Shown here: positions 25,935 through 34,576 of the stretch, piece after piece
Layout: each line of letters starts with the position of its first letter
Numbering within the stretch: the stretch's first letter is position 1
Source of the DNA: Pseudomonadota bacterium
GTDB lineage: Bacteria; Myxococcota_A; UBA796; SXON01
NCBI GenBank assembly: GCA_005778355.1
Contig: SXON01000166.1
Location: 1-62,187, forward strand
Length of the DNA stretch: 62,187 nucleotides
Reading direction: 5' to 3'
Position numbers and translations under genes: made by a program
The notes under the pieces: generated by a model
Databases searched by the model: none
Told to the model about the DNA's origin: nothing
What the model saw: only the letters and a program-made list of their open reading frames with translations

Positions 25935-26792
25935 TCAACTGGTCGAGGGCCGCTTCTGTCCCACAACCACCCAGGGCGTACCGTTCCCGCCACGCGACAC
26001 CCAGCTCAGTTGCGAGAACAGGCGCCCCAGCCAGGCGCCTGGCGAACTCGGCTCGAAGAGCCCATGCGCCCCGCCGCCCAGCGACAGGGGCGGCGAGCTG
26101 TGAACGAAGCCGAAGCCATCCTCGGCCAGCCAAGCGAGCACTTCGTCCGCCGTGTGACTGGTCCCGGGCGCGGGCTCCACCGGGGTGGCGGGTGACAGGG
26201 CTCGCGCGTATCGATTGTGCAAGCCCGCCACGAGGTAGCCACCCTCGGCCACGGCTCGCCCGGCGGCGAGGAAGGCGGCGCGACAGTCGGCGGTGTGATT
26301 GAGCACGCCCCGAGCGATCACCACGTCGGCGCTACGGGGCGCGATCGGTGGTCGGAAGAGGTTTCCCCGCGCGAAGGTGACCGTCGCGAGCCCGGCGCGG
26401 CGGCGGAAGGCCTCCGCCCGCAGGAGCGACGCCATGCTGAGGTCGAGGCCCACCACCTCGCGGCCAGCCACGCCGAGGAAGTTCGAGAGGTGTCCGGTGC
26501 CGCAGCCGAGCTCCAGCACCTTCGCGCGCGGGGGAATGGCCTCGTCGAGCGCACGGGCGATGTCGTCGGCGCGAGCGTTGCGAACCAGCTCGGCCAGGTC
26601 GTCGCCGGGACGGTAGTCGGGCGCTGGTCGCTCCTCGTAATGCGCGCGTACACGCTCGGTGAGGCGAACGTCCTCCCCGGCCTCGGGTGCCGACACATAT
26701 AGGTCGGGCACACCGCCGGTTTCCGTCCAGTCCCGGCGACACTCGCAGCGACCGTCGGCGAAGGGCTTGTGGCAGGTGGGACAGGCGAGCAC
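25935..26792 (-). CDS. SAM-dependent methyltransferase with N-terminal zinc-ribbon-like motif
   Basis: 285 residues. The first 20 residues carry C4-P-T-C7 and C15-E-C17, as in Trm112-like or zinc-ribbon starts seen on small-molecule and RNA methyltransferases. The class I fold follows: VLELGCGTGHLSNFLG (motif I) near 91-106, VVGLDLSMASL (motif II), and ADVVIARGVLNHT (motif IV). YRPGDDLAELVRNARADDI before motif I is an unusual insert. The substrate is unknown. The gene is divergent from the membrane protein gene at 26889, leaving about 96 bases for promoters. Confidence 0.8.
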   Translation of the reverse strand: MLACPTCHKPFADGRCECRRDWTETGGVPDLYVSAPEAGEDVRLTERVRAHYEERPAPDYRPGDDLAELVRNARADDIARALDEAIPPRAKVLELGCGTGHLSNFLGVAGREVVGLDLSMASLLRAEAFRRRAGLATVTFARGNLFRPPIAPRSADVVIARGVLNHTADCRAAFLAAGRAVAEGGYLVAGLHNRYARALSPATPVEPAPGTSHTADEVLAWLAEDGFGFVHSSPPLSLGGGAHGLFEPSSPGAWLGRLFSQLSWVSRGGNGTPWVVVGQKRPSTS

Positions 26793-26888
26793 GAGGTCGG
26801 GTGACTAACCGCCCCAGTGCCGGGCACCGGCCGGATCGATCCCGAGGGTCCGCTCGTCTGCCGCCGGGGCTGGGCGATAGGAGGCGCC

Positions 26889-28403
26889 GTGCCGGGAACC
26901 TCGCCGTCGCGTGAAGAGCCGAGCCGCGCGTGGCTCGGCTACGGCGCCCTTGCGCTCCTCGTGGCGCTGCGTGGGTACGGCATCACGCTCGACGCCGGCT
27001 GGACCGACACCGACATCCTCGCCGACTACACCTGCGCGGGGAAGGGCGCAGCGAGCCTCCTCCAACCGCTCACCTGCGGCATGGGGGGCGAGAACGCGAA
27101 CTTCTGGCGCCCCGTGGCGATGTTGCAGTTCTGGCTGCTCCGAGCGAGCCTCGGCGAGTGGGTTCTTGGCTGGCATCTCTGGTCCTTTCTGCTACACGTC
27201 GTCAACAGCGCGCTGCTCGGCCTCCTGGTCCGGCGACATGCCGGCATGGCCCCTGGGGCGCTGGCGACGCTCTTGTTCGCGGGTCATCCGCTCGGCGTCG
27301 AGATTGTGCCCGCGCTGGCACGCAACCTCGAGCTGAGCTTCTGCCTTGGCTTCCTCGGTGCGCTCTACACGGCCGGTCGCCCGATTGCATGGGTGTTCGC
27401 GATGCTCGCGCTTGGCAGCAAGGAAGCGGGGATCCTGCTGGTGCCCGCCCTTGCGTTCTACGCGCCGCGACGAACGCGATGGATCCCCTTGTTGCTGGGC
27501 TTCGCCGCGTACGCTCTGTCGCGACATAGCGTGATCCCGGGCCTCGGGGGCTACGGCACGGCCCCTGACCTCTCGAGCCTTGCGGTGGCGCCGGTGGAGC
27601 TGATGTTGCCTTCACTCGGGGCGGTGGCACCAGCGCTGCGAGGCGCCGGCCTGGGGTGGGTGGTGATGGCCGTGTCGGGCCTCGCGGTGACGGTCTGGGT
27701 GGCCAGCCGCACGCCCGCGCGCCCGTTGGCGCTCTCGATGGCCGCGGTCCTCGGGGGCTCATTCGCGCTCTACGCGGTCACCGGCACCTACTCGCGTCGG
27801 CTCTTGTACTTGCCCTCGGCGGCGGCCTGCGTGCTGGTCGCCATCGCCTTCGGACGCGCCTTCACGACGCGCAACAACCAGGGACTATGGCTCGGCGGCG
27901 CGTGGTTCGCGGCGTGGATCCATGGCTCGCCGGTCTTTCGTCCCTACACCGATTGGAAGCTCGCCACCGCCGCGATCGAGCCCTTCCTCCGCCCGGAAAG
28001 CTGGGCCGACATCCCCGATGGTTCCACCGTGTGGGTCGTGGACCGCCCGGCCCGGGTCGATGCGGATCTCCGCCGTTTCCGGTACTGGTCCACGCGAAAG
28101 ACGCTCAACAACACGGCCGCGCTCTACAGCATCGAGGCCTGGGTGTTCGAGCACACCGGGAAACACGTGACGTTGGAGCACATCTCGTCGATGTCGATCG
28201 GCGGACATTTTCCTGTCGCGACCATCCTCGAATCACCGCTGCGGGTGACCCGGTCCGGGGCGGAGCGCAGCCTCTCCACGCGATCGCCCTTCACGCTCGT
28301 CGAGGAGGTCGCGACCTTGCGCATCGAGGGCGAGGGCACGGTGCTCGTGTGGAACCCCGACGGCGTTGAGTCCCGAGAACTACGGGACAAACTCGGAGAG
28401 TAG
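26889..28403 (+). CDS. Polytopic membrane protein, GT-C / TMTC-like glycosyltransferase family
   Basis: 504 residues. GTG 26889 is chosen because AGGAGG sits four bases before it; an ATG 72 bases upstream has no such site. About ten hydrophobic segments span residues 15-360. The segment LLHVVNSALLGLLVRR, then LLFAGHPLGVEIVPALARN and LGSKEAGILLVPAL, parallels the DUF1736/TMTC and PMT-type mannosyltransferases, including the HPL element and the K-E pair after the loop. The C-terminal 150 residues are soluble and lack the TPRs of TMTC. It may transfer a lipid-linked sugar to exported proteins. The 3' end overlaps the convergent lipoprotein gene by 24 bases. Confidence 0.65.
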   Translation: MPGTSPSREEPSRAWLGYGALALLVALRGYGITLDAGWTDTDILADYTCAGKGAASLLQPLTCGMGGENANFWRPVAMLQFWLLRASLGEWVLGWHLWSFLLHVVNSALLGLLVRRHAGMAPGALATLLFAGHPLGVEIVPALARNLELSFCLGFLGALYTAGRPIAWVFAMLALGSKEAGILLVPALAFYAPRRTRWIPLLLGFAAYALSRHSVIPGLGGYGTAPDLSSLAVAPVELMLPSLGAVAPALRGAGLGWVVMAVSGLAVTVWVASRTPARPLALSMAAVLGGSFALYAVTGTYSRRLLYLPSAAACVLVAIAFGRAFTTRNNQGLWLGGAWFAAWIHGSPVFRPYTDWKLATAAIEPFLRPESWADIPDGSTVWVVDRPARVDADLRRFRYWSTRKTLNNTAALYSIEAWVFEHTGKHVTLEHISSMSIGGHFPVATILESPLRVTRSGAERSLSTRSPFTLVEEVATLRIEGEGTVLVWNPDGVESRELRDKLGE

Positions 28404-29111
28404 TTCCTCGCCGGTTTCCACTAGGCCGACGTACTCGGCGAGCCAACCGTCGGGACCCCGGATGTTGTCGCACGTGGCGTCGAGCTTCAGCGTGTCGAGC
28501 GTCGCGATGGGGAGCGTCCGCGTCTCCGCCGCCGTCACCGAACTGTCGCAGTGCACCGCTGCCTCGGGCTGCGGCGCGCCGTTGACCTCGCTCGTGTAGG
28601 TAAAGTCGTCGGTCCAGGTGGTGCCCACGTCCAGCGCCGCCGGGCGGATCAGCCAGCCAGGATCGAAGTCGCGCCACCCCGACTGGGTGATGACGTCGGT
28701 GCCGCTGAGGCTCGAGGAGCTCGCGTCGGAGTGGGTGAACCAGGCGCCGTACTCATCGCAACGCCAAATGTCGGTGCGGGTCCATGTGATATAGCCATTG
28801 GCGCTGTCGTAGCGACCCTCGGTCTGCAGCGTCACCTCGTCGGCGACGCTCGTCACCGTGGTGTTGTAGCTGCCGTCGAAGCCGTAGGCGGCCACGTACG
28901 CGGCGGTGGGTACAAAGGTCCAGCTCGTCCCGAGGCCCTGCACGCCGGCCCATCGGCCACAGGGCCCAGGCTCGCTGGGCGGGTCAAAGCCGCTTCCATC
29001 GCCCGTCTCGTTCGATCCGCCCGCGTCGCCCGTCTCGCGCCCGCCGCTGTCGATCAGCCCCGTGTCGACGGCCGACGGCGGCTTCGCACACGCGACGATG
29101 AGCAAGAGCAT
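28380..29111 (-). CDS. Secreted lipoprotein of unknown function
   Basis: 243 residues. MLLLIVAC is the complete signal peptide, only seven residues before the lipidated Cys, with no basic residue. An in-frame TAA lies eight codons upstream with no other start between, so the start is firmly fixed. Residues about 15-45 are a Gly/Asp/Ser linker (VDTGLIDSGGRETGD). The rest is beta-rich with W, Y and T and several Cys, and resembles no family I know. It is divergent from the M16 protease gene (36-base gap) and overlaps the 3' end of the convergent GT-C gene. Confidence 0.75.
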   Translation of the reverse strand: MLLLIVACAKPPSAVDTGLIDSGGRETGDAGGSNETGDGSGFDPPSEPGPCGRWAGVQGLGTSWTFVPTAAYVAAYGFDGSYNTTVTSVADEVTLQTEGRYDSANGYITWTRTDIWRCDEYGAWFTHSDASSSSLSGTDVITQSGWRDFDPGWLIRPAALDVGTTWTDDFTYTSEVNGAPQPEAAVHCDSSVTAAETRTLPIATLDTLKLDATCDNIRGPDGWLAEYVGLVETGEELLSEFVP

Positions 29112-29147
29112 CCCCCGACAATAGCGCGGGCGTTAGCTGCGAGCGGC

Positions 29148-30467
29148 ATGATCCTCCCCCTTGCTGCGCTGGCGCTCGCGGAATCCGCGACCCGGACCCC
29201 TTCGATCCCGTTTACGAAGTACGAGCTCCCAAACGGCCTCGACGTTACGCTGGCGCCCGACCATTCGGTGCCTTTCGCCTGCGTGAACGTGTGGTACGAC
29301 GTCGGTAGCAAAGACGAGTCGCCAGGGCGCTCGGGCTTCGCGCACCTGTTCGAGCACCTGATGTTCAACGGGTCGAAACATCATGACGACGAGTTCTTCA
29401 AACCGCTGCAGCCCCTCGGCGCGCGACTCAACGGCAGCACCAACCTCGACCGCACCAACTACTTCGAGTGCCTGCCCGCCGAGCAGCTGCCGCTCGCGAT
29501 GTTTCTCGAGGCAGACCGGATGGGCTGGTTGCTGCCCGCGCTCACCGCGGAGAAGCTCCAGAACCAGAAGGACGTGGTGCGCAACGAGCGTCGCCAGAAC
29601 TACGACAATCCTCCCTACGGCCAGGCCTGGATCGAGCTGCTCGGAAACACCTTCCCCGAGGGGCACCCCTACCACATCGCCACCATCGGCAAGCACGAAC
29701 AGATCGAGGCGGCCACGCTCGACGACGTGAAGGGCTTCTTCCAGAAGTGGTACGTGCCTAATGGCGCCTCTCTTGTGCTGAGCGGCGACTTCGAGGAGGC
29801 CACGGCCCGGGCCCTGGTCGACACCTACTTCGCGCCGATCCCCAGAGCCGAAGAGCCCGTGCACCAGGCACCCTCGGCTGCCCGCTTCGACGCGGAGAAG
29901 CGCGTGCGGGTGGCGGACGACGTGCCTTTCGACCGGGTGTGGATCACCTGGCACAGCCCCGCGCTCTTCGCGCCCGGCGACGCTGAGCTCGATCTGCTCA
30001 GCTCCGCGCTCGCCGAGGGCAAGGACAGTCGCCTCTACAAGGCGCTGGTGATCGACCAGCAGATCGCGCAGGACGTGAGCGCGCGGCAGAACTCGCTTGC
30101 CTACCAGAGCTTCTACGTGATCGAGGCCACCGCCTCGGCAGGACACAGCGCGGAAGAGCTGGTTGTCGCCATCGACAAGGTGCTCGCCGAGGTGCGCGCA
30201 GAGGGTGTGACCGCCGAGGATCTCGACGTGGGACGCACCGCCTACGAGGTGCAGTTCTTCGGGCAGATCACGACGATCCAGGGGAAGGCCGACTTGCTCA
30301 ACAACTACAACACCCGCACCGGCGACCCCGGCTACATGAGCAAGGACCTGGAGCGCTACCGTCTCGCGACGGTTGACGGGGTGAACGCGGCGCTACGCGA
30401 CTGGTTGCCACCTGATCGTCGGCTGGTGCTCGTGATCGGGCCCCCGGTGGCCGAGGGGGCCAAGTGA
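29148..30467 (+). CDS. M16-family zinc peptidase, catalytic subunit
   Basis: 439 residues with a short signal-like start MILPLAALALAESA. H66-L-F-E69-H70 is the inverted HxxEH zinc motif of the pitrilysin/insulysin family, and the downstream VVRNERRQNY segment supplies the distal Glu. The fold covers two M16 halves, as in the 400-450 residue bacterial class. The ORF upstream of this ATG is a shadow of the opposite lipoprotein gene. Its stop overlaps the next gene, which encodes the inactive partner subunit, so a heterodimer is expected. Probably periplasmic, degrading small peptides or misfolded fragments. Confidence 0.92.
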   Translation: MILPLAALALAESATRTPSIPFTKYELPNGLDVTLAPDHSVPFACVNVWYDVGSKDESPGRSGFAHLFEHLMFNGSKHHDDEFFKPLQPLGARLNGSTNLDRTNYFECLPAEQLPLAMFLEADRMGWLLPALTAEKLQNQKDVVRNERRQNYDNPPYGQAWIELLGNTFPEGHPYHIATIGKHEQIEAATLDDVKGFFQKWYVPNGASLVLSGDFEEATARALVDTYFAPIPRAEEPVHQAPSAARFDAEKRVRVADDVPFDRVWITWHSPALFAPGDAELDLLSSALAEGKDSRLYKALVIDQQIAQDVSARQNSLAYQSFYVIEATASAGHSAEELVVAIDKVLAEVRAEGVTAEDLDVGRTAYEVQFFGQITTIQGKADLLNNYNTRTGDPGYMSKDLERYRLATVDGVNAALRDWLPPDRRLVLVIGPPVAEGAK

Positions 30468-31906
30468 TGCTGCTCGCCCTGATCCTGGCGTGTGCCCCGA
30501 AGCCCGTCCCCGTCGTCGAGGCGCCGCCGCCTGCGCCCGTGGAGCACGTGCCCCCCGCGCCGACCCCGCTCCCCGCGCGTTCCTTCCTGGTGCCGAGCGT
30601 GGCCGAGGGCAAGCTGAAGAACGGCGCCCGCGTGGCCCTGGTGGAGAACCACGAGGCGCCGCTGGTGAGCGTCACCCTGAGCTTCGCCGCGGGGGGTCTG
30701 GCCGACCCGGCGGGAAAGACCGGCCTCGCCGCAGCCACCCTCGACTTGATGAACGAGGGCGCCGGAAAGCGCGACGCGGTGGGCATCAGCGCCGAGTTGC
30801 GTCGCCTGGGTGCCTCGCTGGGCACCTCCTCGGGCACCGATGGCTCCAGCCTCTCGGTGTCCTGCCTACGCGACAAGCTCGAACCGACGCTCGACCTGCT
30901 CGCTGACGTGCTTTTGCGCCCGACCTTCCCCGAGAAGGACTGGTCGCGCATCAAGCAGCTCTGGATCGATGACCTCTCGGCGGCGAGGGCCTCACCGGCG
31001 CGCATCGCCGATCGGGTGATGAACCGAGTGCTCTTTGGTGAGAGCTACCGGGGTCGCCGTTACGACGAGGCCTCGCTTGCCAAGATTGGCGTGAAGGACA
31101 TGAAGGCATGGCACAAGGCGAATCTCTCGCCTGCGCAGACCGTGGTGCTGGTGGGGGGCGACACCACGCTCGCCGAGGTGGTGCCGCTGCTCGATGCGCG
31201 CCTCGGCGCCTGGACCACGCCGCCGCCCAGACTGCCGACGCGTCCGGCCACCCCACCCCTGAGCGCGACCACCGTTCACCTCGTCGACAAGCCCGACGCG
31301 CCCCAGTCCGTGATCCGCGCCGCGGCCTACGTGGCCCGCCCGGGCGATCCCGACTGGATGGCACTCTCGGTGGCCAATACCGCCATCGGGGGGCAGTTCG
31401 CCTCGCGTATCAACCTGAACCTCCGCGAGAAGCAAGGTTTCACCTACGGCGCCCGCACCTCGCTCGGCTACGATCTGGCCGGCGGCTCGTGGGGTTTTTC
31501 CTCGAACATCCGTACCGACGCCACCGGTCCGGCTCTGGTGGAGCTGTTCAAGGAGCTGCGCGAGGCCCGAGGCGAGCGCCCCCTCGCCGACAACGAGGTG
31601 GAAGAGGGTCGCGGCGCAGCCATTAACGGCTACGCCTTGCGATTCGAGACGCCTGACTACCTGCTCGGCCAGGTCGACGCGATGTGGACCTACGAGCTGC
31701 CTGCCGACTGGGTGAGCGCCTACCTCGACCGCGCCCGCTCGGTGACGACGGCTAGGGCGCAGACGGCGTTCTCCTCGCGGGTCGACCCCGACAAGCTGGC
31801 CGTCGTCGTGGTAGGGAGCGCCGCCGCCGTGCGGCCCCAGGTGGAAGCCCTGGGCCTGCCAGTGGTGCTGCACGACGTCGATGGCAACGTGATCGGAGAG
31901 CGCTGA
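30467..31906 (+). CDS. M16-family non-catalytic partner subunit, lipoprotein
   Basis: 479 residues. MLLALILAC is an ultra-short lipoprotein signal; a GTG one codon earlier is possible. A Pro/Ala-rich linker follows. The position of HxxEH reads TGLAAATLDLMNEG, so the zinc ligands are missing, while the substrate-recognition segment LREKQGFTYGAR with its R/Y pair is kept. This is the typical division of labour in paired M16 proteases. The start overlaps the catalytic gene (TGATG) and the stop overlaps ilvE (TGATG), so the three genes form one translationally coupled unit. The lipid anchor would tether the complex to a membrane. Confidence 0.9.
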   Translation: MLLALILACAPKPVPVVEAPPPAPVEHVPPAPTPLPARSFLVPSVAEGKLKNGARVALVENHEAPLVSVTLSFAAGGLADPAGKTGLAAATLDLMNEGAGKRDAVGISAELRRLGASLGTSSGTDGSSLSVSCLRDKLEPTLDLLADVLLRPTFPEKDWSRIKQLWIDDLSAARASPARIADRVMNRVLFGESYRGRRYDEASLAKIGVKDMKAWHKANLSPAQTVVLVGGDTTLAEVVPLLDARLGAWTTPPPRLPTRPATPPLSATTVHLVDKPDAPQSVIRAAAYVARPGDPDWMALSVANTAIGGQFASRINLNLREKQGFTYGARTSLGYDLAGGSWGFSSNIRTDATGPALVELFKELREARGERPLADNEVEEGRGAAINGYALRFETPDYLLGQVDAMWTYELPADWVSAYLDRARSVTTARAQTAFSSRVDPDKLAVVVVGSAAAVRPQVEALGLPVVLHDVDGNVIGER

Positions 31907-32817
31907 TGGGCATCGAGAGCCGCTACATCTGGATGGACGGGCAAATGGTCCCGTTCAGCGACGCGAAGGTGCACGTGCTCGCGCACACGCTCCACTACGG
32001 CCTCGGCGTTTTCGAGGGCATCCGCAGCTACCAGCAGGACAATGGCGGTGGCGGCGTCTTCAAGCTCGACGAGCACGTTCGCCGGCTCACCGACAGCGCC
32101 AAGATGTGCCGGATGGAGCTGCCCTGGAGCCGGGAGCAGATCAAGGCGGCCTGCGTGGAAACGCTCGTCGCCAACGAGATGCCGGAGGCCTACATCCGCC
32201 CGATCGTCTACTTCGGCATGGGCAAGATGGGGCTGGGCGCGCGCGACAACCCCGTCCACCTGTCGATCGCGGTGTGGGACTGGGGCCGCTACCTGGGCGA
32301 GCAGGGCATCCGCGAGGGCATCCGCGTACAAACCAGCACCTTCACGCGACACCACGTCAACAGCAACTTGCAGCGCGCCAAGGTCATTGGCCACTACGTC
32401 AACAGCATCCTCGCCCGCTACGAGGCCAACGACAATGGTTACGACGAGGCGATCATGCTCGACGGCTCCGGCTACGTGGCCGAGGGCACCGGCGAGAACC
32501 TGTTTGTCGCGCGGGATGGCGTGGTGAAGACGCCGCCGGTGGTCAACATCCTCGGCGGCATCACCCGTCGCACGTCGATCGACATCCTCAAGCACGAGGG
32601 CATCCCGGTGCACGAGATGCACTTCGGTCGCGACGCGCTGTACGTGGCCGACGAGGTCTTCCTCACCGGCACCGCCGCCGAGGTCACCCCCGTGCGCGAG
32701 GTCGATCGGCGGGCCGTGGGCAAGCCGGGTCCCATCACCCAGCGGGTGCAGGACATCTACCAGCGGGGCGTGCGCGGCGAGGTGGACTGGTTGAGGCCTT
32801 ACATCACGGCGTACTAG
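31906..32817 (+). CDS. ilvE: Branched-chain amino acid aminotransferase
   Basis: 303 residues, the usual length for class IV PLP aminotransferases. MDGQMVPFSDAKVHVLAHTL and YGLGVFEGIRSY are the N-terminal signatures. The PLP Lys is K159 in QRAKVIGHYVNS. EAIMLDGSGYVAEGTGENLF is the conserved cofactor-phosphate region, and LTGTAAEVTPV follows. It interconverts leucine, isoleucine and valine with their 2-oxo acids in the cytoplasm. It is coupled to the M16 pair, suggesting co-expression of peptide breakdown and amino acid use. The 3' end overlaps the convergent NTPase-partner gene by 14 bases. Confidence 0.95.
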   Translation: MGIESRYIWMDGQMVPFSDAKVHVLAHTLHYGLGVFEGIRSYQQDNGGGGVFKLDEHVRRLTDSAKMCRMELPWSREQIKAACVETLVANEMPEAYIRPIVYFGMGKMGLGARDNPVHLSIAVWDWGRYLGEQGIREGIRVQTSTFTRHHVNSNLQRAKVIGHYVNSILARYEANDNGYDEAIMLDGSGYVAEGTGENLFVARDGVVKTPPVVNILGGITRRTSIDILKHEGIPVHEMHFGRDALYVADEVFLTGTAAEVTPVREVDRRAVGKPGPITQRVQDIYQRGVRGEVDWLRPYITAY

Positions 32818-34576
32818 GCTCAGAATCGTCGAGGTTGGGCCACGCGATGCCCGGCCGGAGGACGGCGGCCAGAGGGGCGAGCTCCAGGCGCTCGTCGTCG
32901 CTGCGTCGAAGGACGCCATCGGTCACGAGCTTACGGACGCCCTCGATGCCAAGATGCGAGATCGCGAAGGATTGCTCGAGGGGCCCGGCGGCCAGCTCGG
33001 CGGCTCGGGCCGCCAGCTCCGGATCCACGTCGTACAGGGCGCTTGCCCAGCCCACGGGTGACAGGCGTTCGCGCTCGGGCGGGACGGGCCCTGTCTCCAG
33101 CAACGCGCGTACCCAGCGGAGGTACACGCCGGGAATCCCGGTCAGCGTGGCGAGCATGTGGAGCAGTCGCGACATCACGGGGTTTTCGAGCATGAGTCGA
33201 GTGCGCGCGTCGGCGTGCGCGAGGCGGCGGGTGAGGATGGCGCGGAGGTGTTCGGCGGATGAGGTCCGGAAGGCTTCAGGCTGACCGCCCCGTGACGTCA
33301 GGAGGACGTGGCACGCGTTCGGGTACTGGTCGGCGCCGCTCCCGTGCCGGTGCTGGGTGTCCCAGACGATGACCGTTTTGGCCGTTGATGTGAATCGCGA
33401 GATGAGGAAGTCCACGGTGAGCGCCGTCAATGGCATTGGCACGGTCGCCAGCGGGGCCACGGCCAGCCGTCGGGCGAGCTCCGGCGACAGCACGGCCGCG
33501 GCGTCGAGCTCGGCGGGCACGTGCAGCCGCCCCAATGCGCGCGACACCCTCGCGGCGACACGGTTGTGCGGCTCCAAGAACCGCGCCAGTTGACGGGCGG
33601 CCTCCTCTGGCAGCGCGACATCCGGCAGCAGCCAGACGGCCGGCCCGGTCCGGGGCCTCGCCGCCCACCACGCGAGAAGGGCCCGACGGCCGCACCCCAG
33701 TTCGCCCGCCAACGGCAGGCGCCCCCCCGGGCCGAGCGCGTCGAGCCGCTCCACCAGCTCCCGCGCCCAGCTCGGCTCCACATAGTCCTCGACGCGCGAC
33801 GGCTCAACCCAGCGCCAGTCGACGCTCTGCGCCCGCGGGAGGCTCGCGGCGATCTGCGCGACGGTGGGCTCCGCAGGCAGTCGCCGCGCCAGCGCCCTCA
33901 AGAGAGTCTCCTGGCCCCCCGGGATCGCGTCGCGCGCCGCCCGGTCGAACACGCGAGTCCAGTAGTCTGGAGCGTCGCTCGTGGGGAGGTCGGTGGGCGG
34001 GAAGGCGATCTCCGCGAAGAAGGCCATCGCCGCGTGAGGGCGGGGCAGCGCGCGGTCGAGGGTGGCGGCGAGCGCGCGAGCGTTGGCGGGGGCGAGCTGG
34101 AACTTCGGCCGAGTTCGTTTGTGTCGCGACAACTCCACGCGAAGGCTCCGGATCGACCAGAAGTCGGGCGCCTCGCGGATGAATACCCCCTCCAATTCCG
34201 CGGGGAGACAAAGGATCAACGGTCGTCCAAGCACTCGATCGAGACCGTTGCGACGGGCGTTGAGACGCCGGAAGAGCTCCGCCCAGGCGGGTTCGTCGCC
34301 CACGTCGCTCGCGGTCGCGTCGATGACCACGAGGCCGGCCGCGCCGGGTTGCGCGAGCGGATCGAGCACCTCTCGCTCAAGTTGGCCGATCGTGGTGGGG
34401 CTGCTGGGCGCCAGCCGGGCCACGAGGGTGAGCTTCCCCGTGCGTCGCTGCAGCTCCCTCTGGATCCGCGCGAGCGCGGTGTCAGCCTCGGTTTGCGACG
34501 ACACCACGAGCACGAGGAACTGGAAACCGTCGCCCAGCGCGAGCGCCGTGACCAGCGGCGCAAGCGCGTCAGCCAT
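32804..34576 (-). CDS. Large partner protein of an NTPase pair, STAND/conflict-like, degenerate P-loop
   Basis: 590 residues. ATG 34576 is chosen because it overlaps the stop of the upstream ATPase gene by eight bases; the longer frame is a shadow. Residues about 15-150 form an alpha/beta domain: GLVVIDATASDVGDE, then LNARRNGLDRVLGRPLILCL and APDFWSIRS. I recognise this LN..R...L.RPL.L.LP...APDFWS.RS pattern from N-terminal domains of uncharacterised STAND-type multidomain proteins. Residues 291-299 read GELGCGRRA, a P-loop with Arg for Lys, so ATP hydrolysis is doubtful. A helical region and a winged-helix-like end (LGIEGVRKLVTDGVLRRSDDE) follow. Function unknown; signalling or biological-conflict role is inference. 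Confidence 0.6.
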   Translation of the reverse strand: MADALAPLVTALALGDGFQFLVLVVSSQTEADTALARIQRELQRRTGKLTLVARLAPSSPTTIGQLEREVLDPLAQPGAAGLVVIDATASDVGDEPAWAELFRRLNARRNGLDRVLGRPLILCLPAELEGVFIREAPDFWSIRSLRVELSRHKRTRPKFQLAPANARALAATLDRALPRPHAAMAFFAEIAFPPTDLPTSDAPDYWTRVFDRAARDAIPGGQETLLRALARRLPAEPTVAQIAASLPRAQSVDWRWVEPSRVEDYVEPSWARELVERLDALGPGGRLPLAGELGCGRRALLAWWAARPRTGPAVWLLPDVALPEEAARQLARFLEPHNRVAARVSRALGRLHVPAELDAAAVLSPELARRLAVAPLATVPMPLTALTVDFLISRFTSTAKTVIVWDTQHRHGSGADQYPNACHVLLTSRGGQPEAFRTSSAEHLRAILTRRLAHADARTRLMLENPVMSRLLHMLATLTGIPGVYLRWVRALLETGPVPPERERLSPVGWASALYDVDPELAARAAELAAGPLEQSFAISHLGIEGVRKLVTDGVLRRSDDERLELAPLAAVLRPGIAWPNLDDSEPSTP

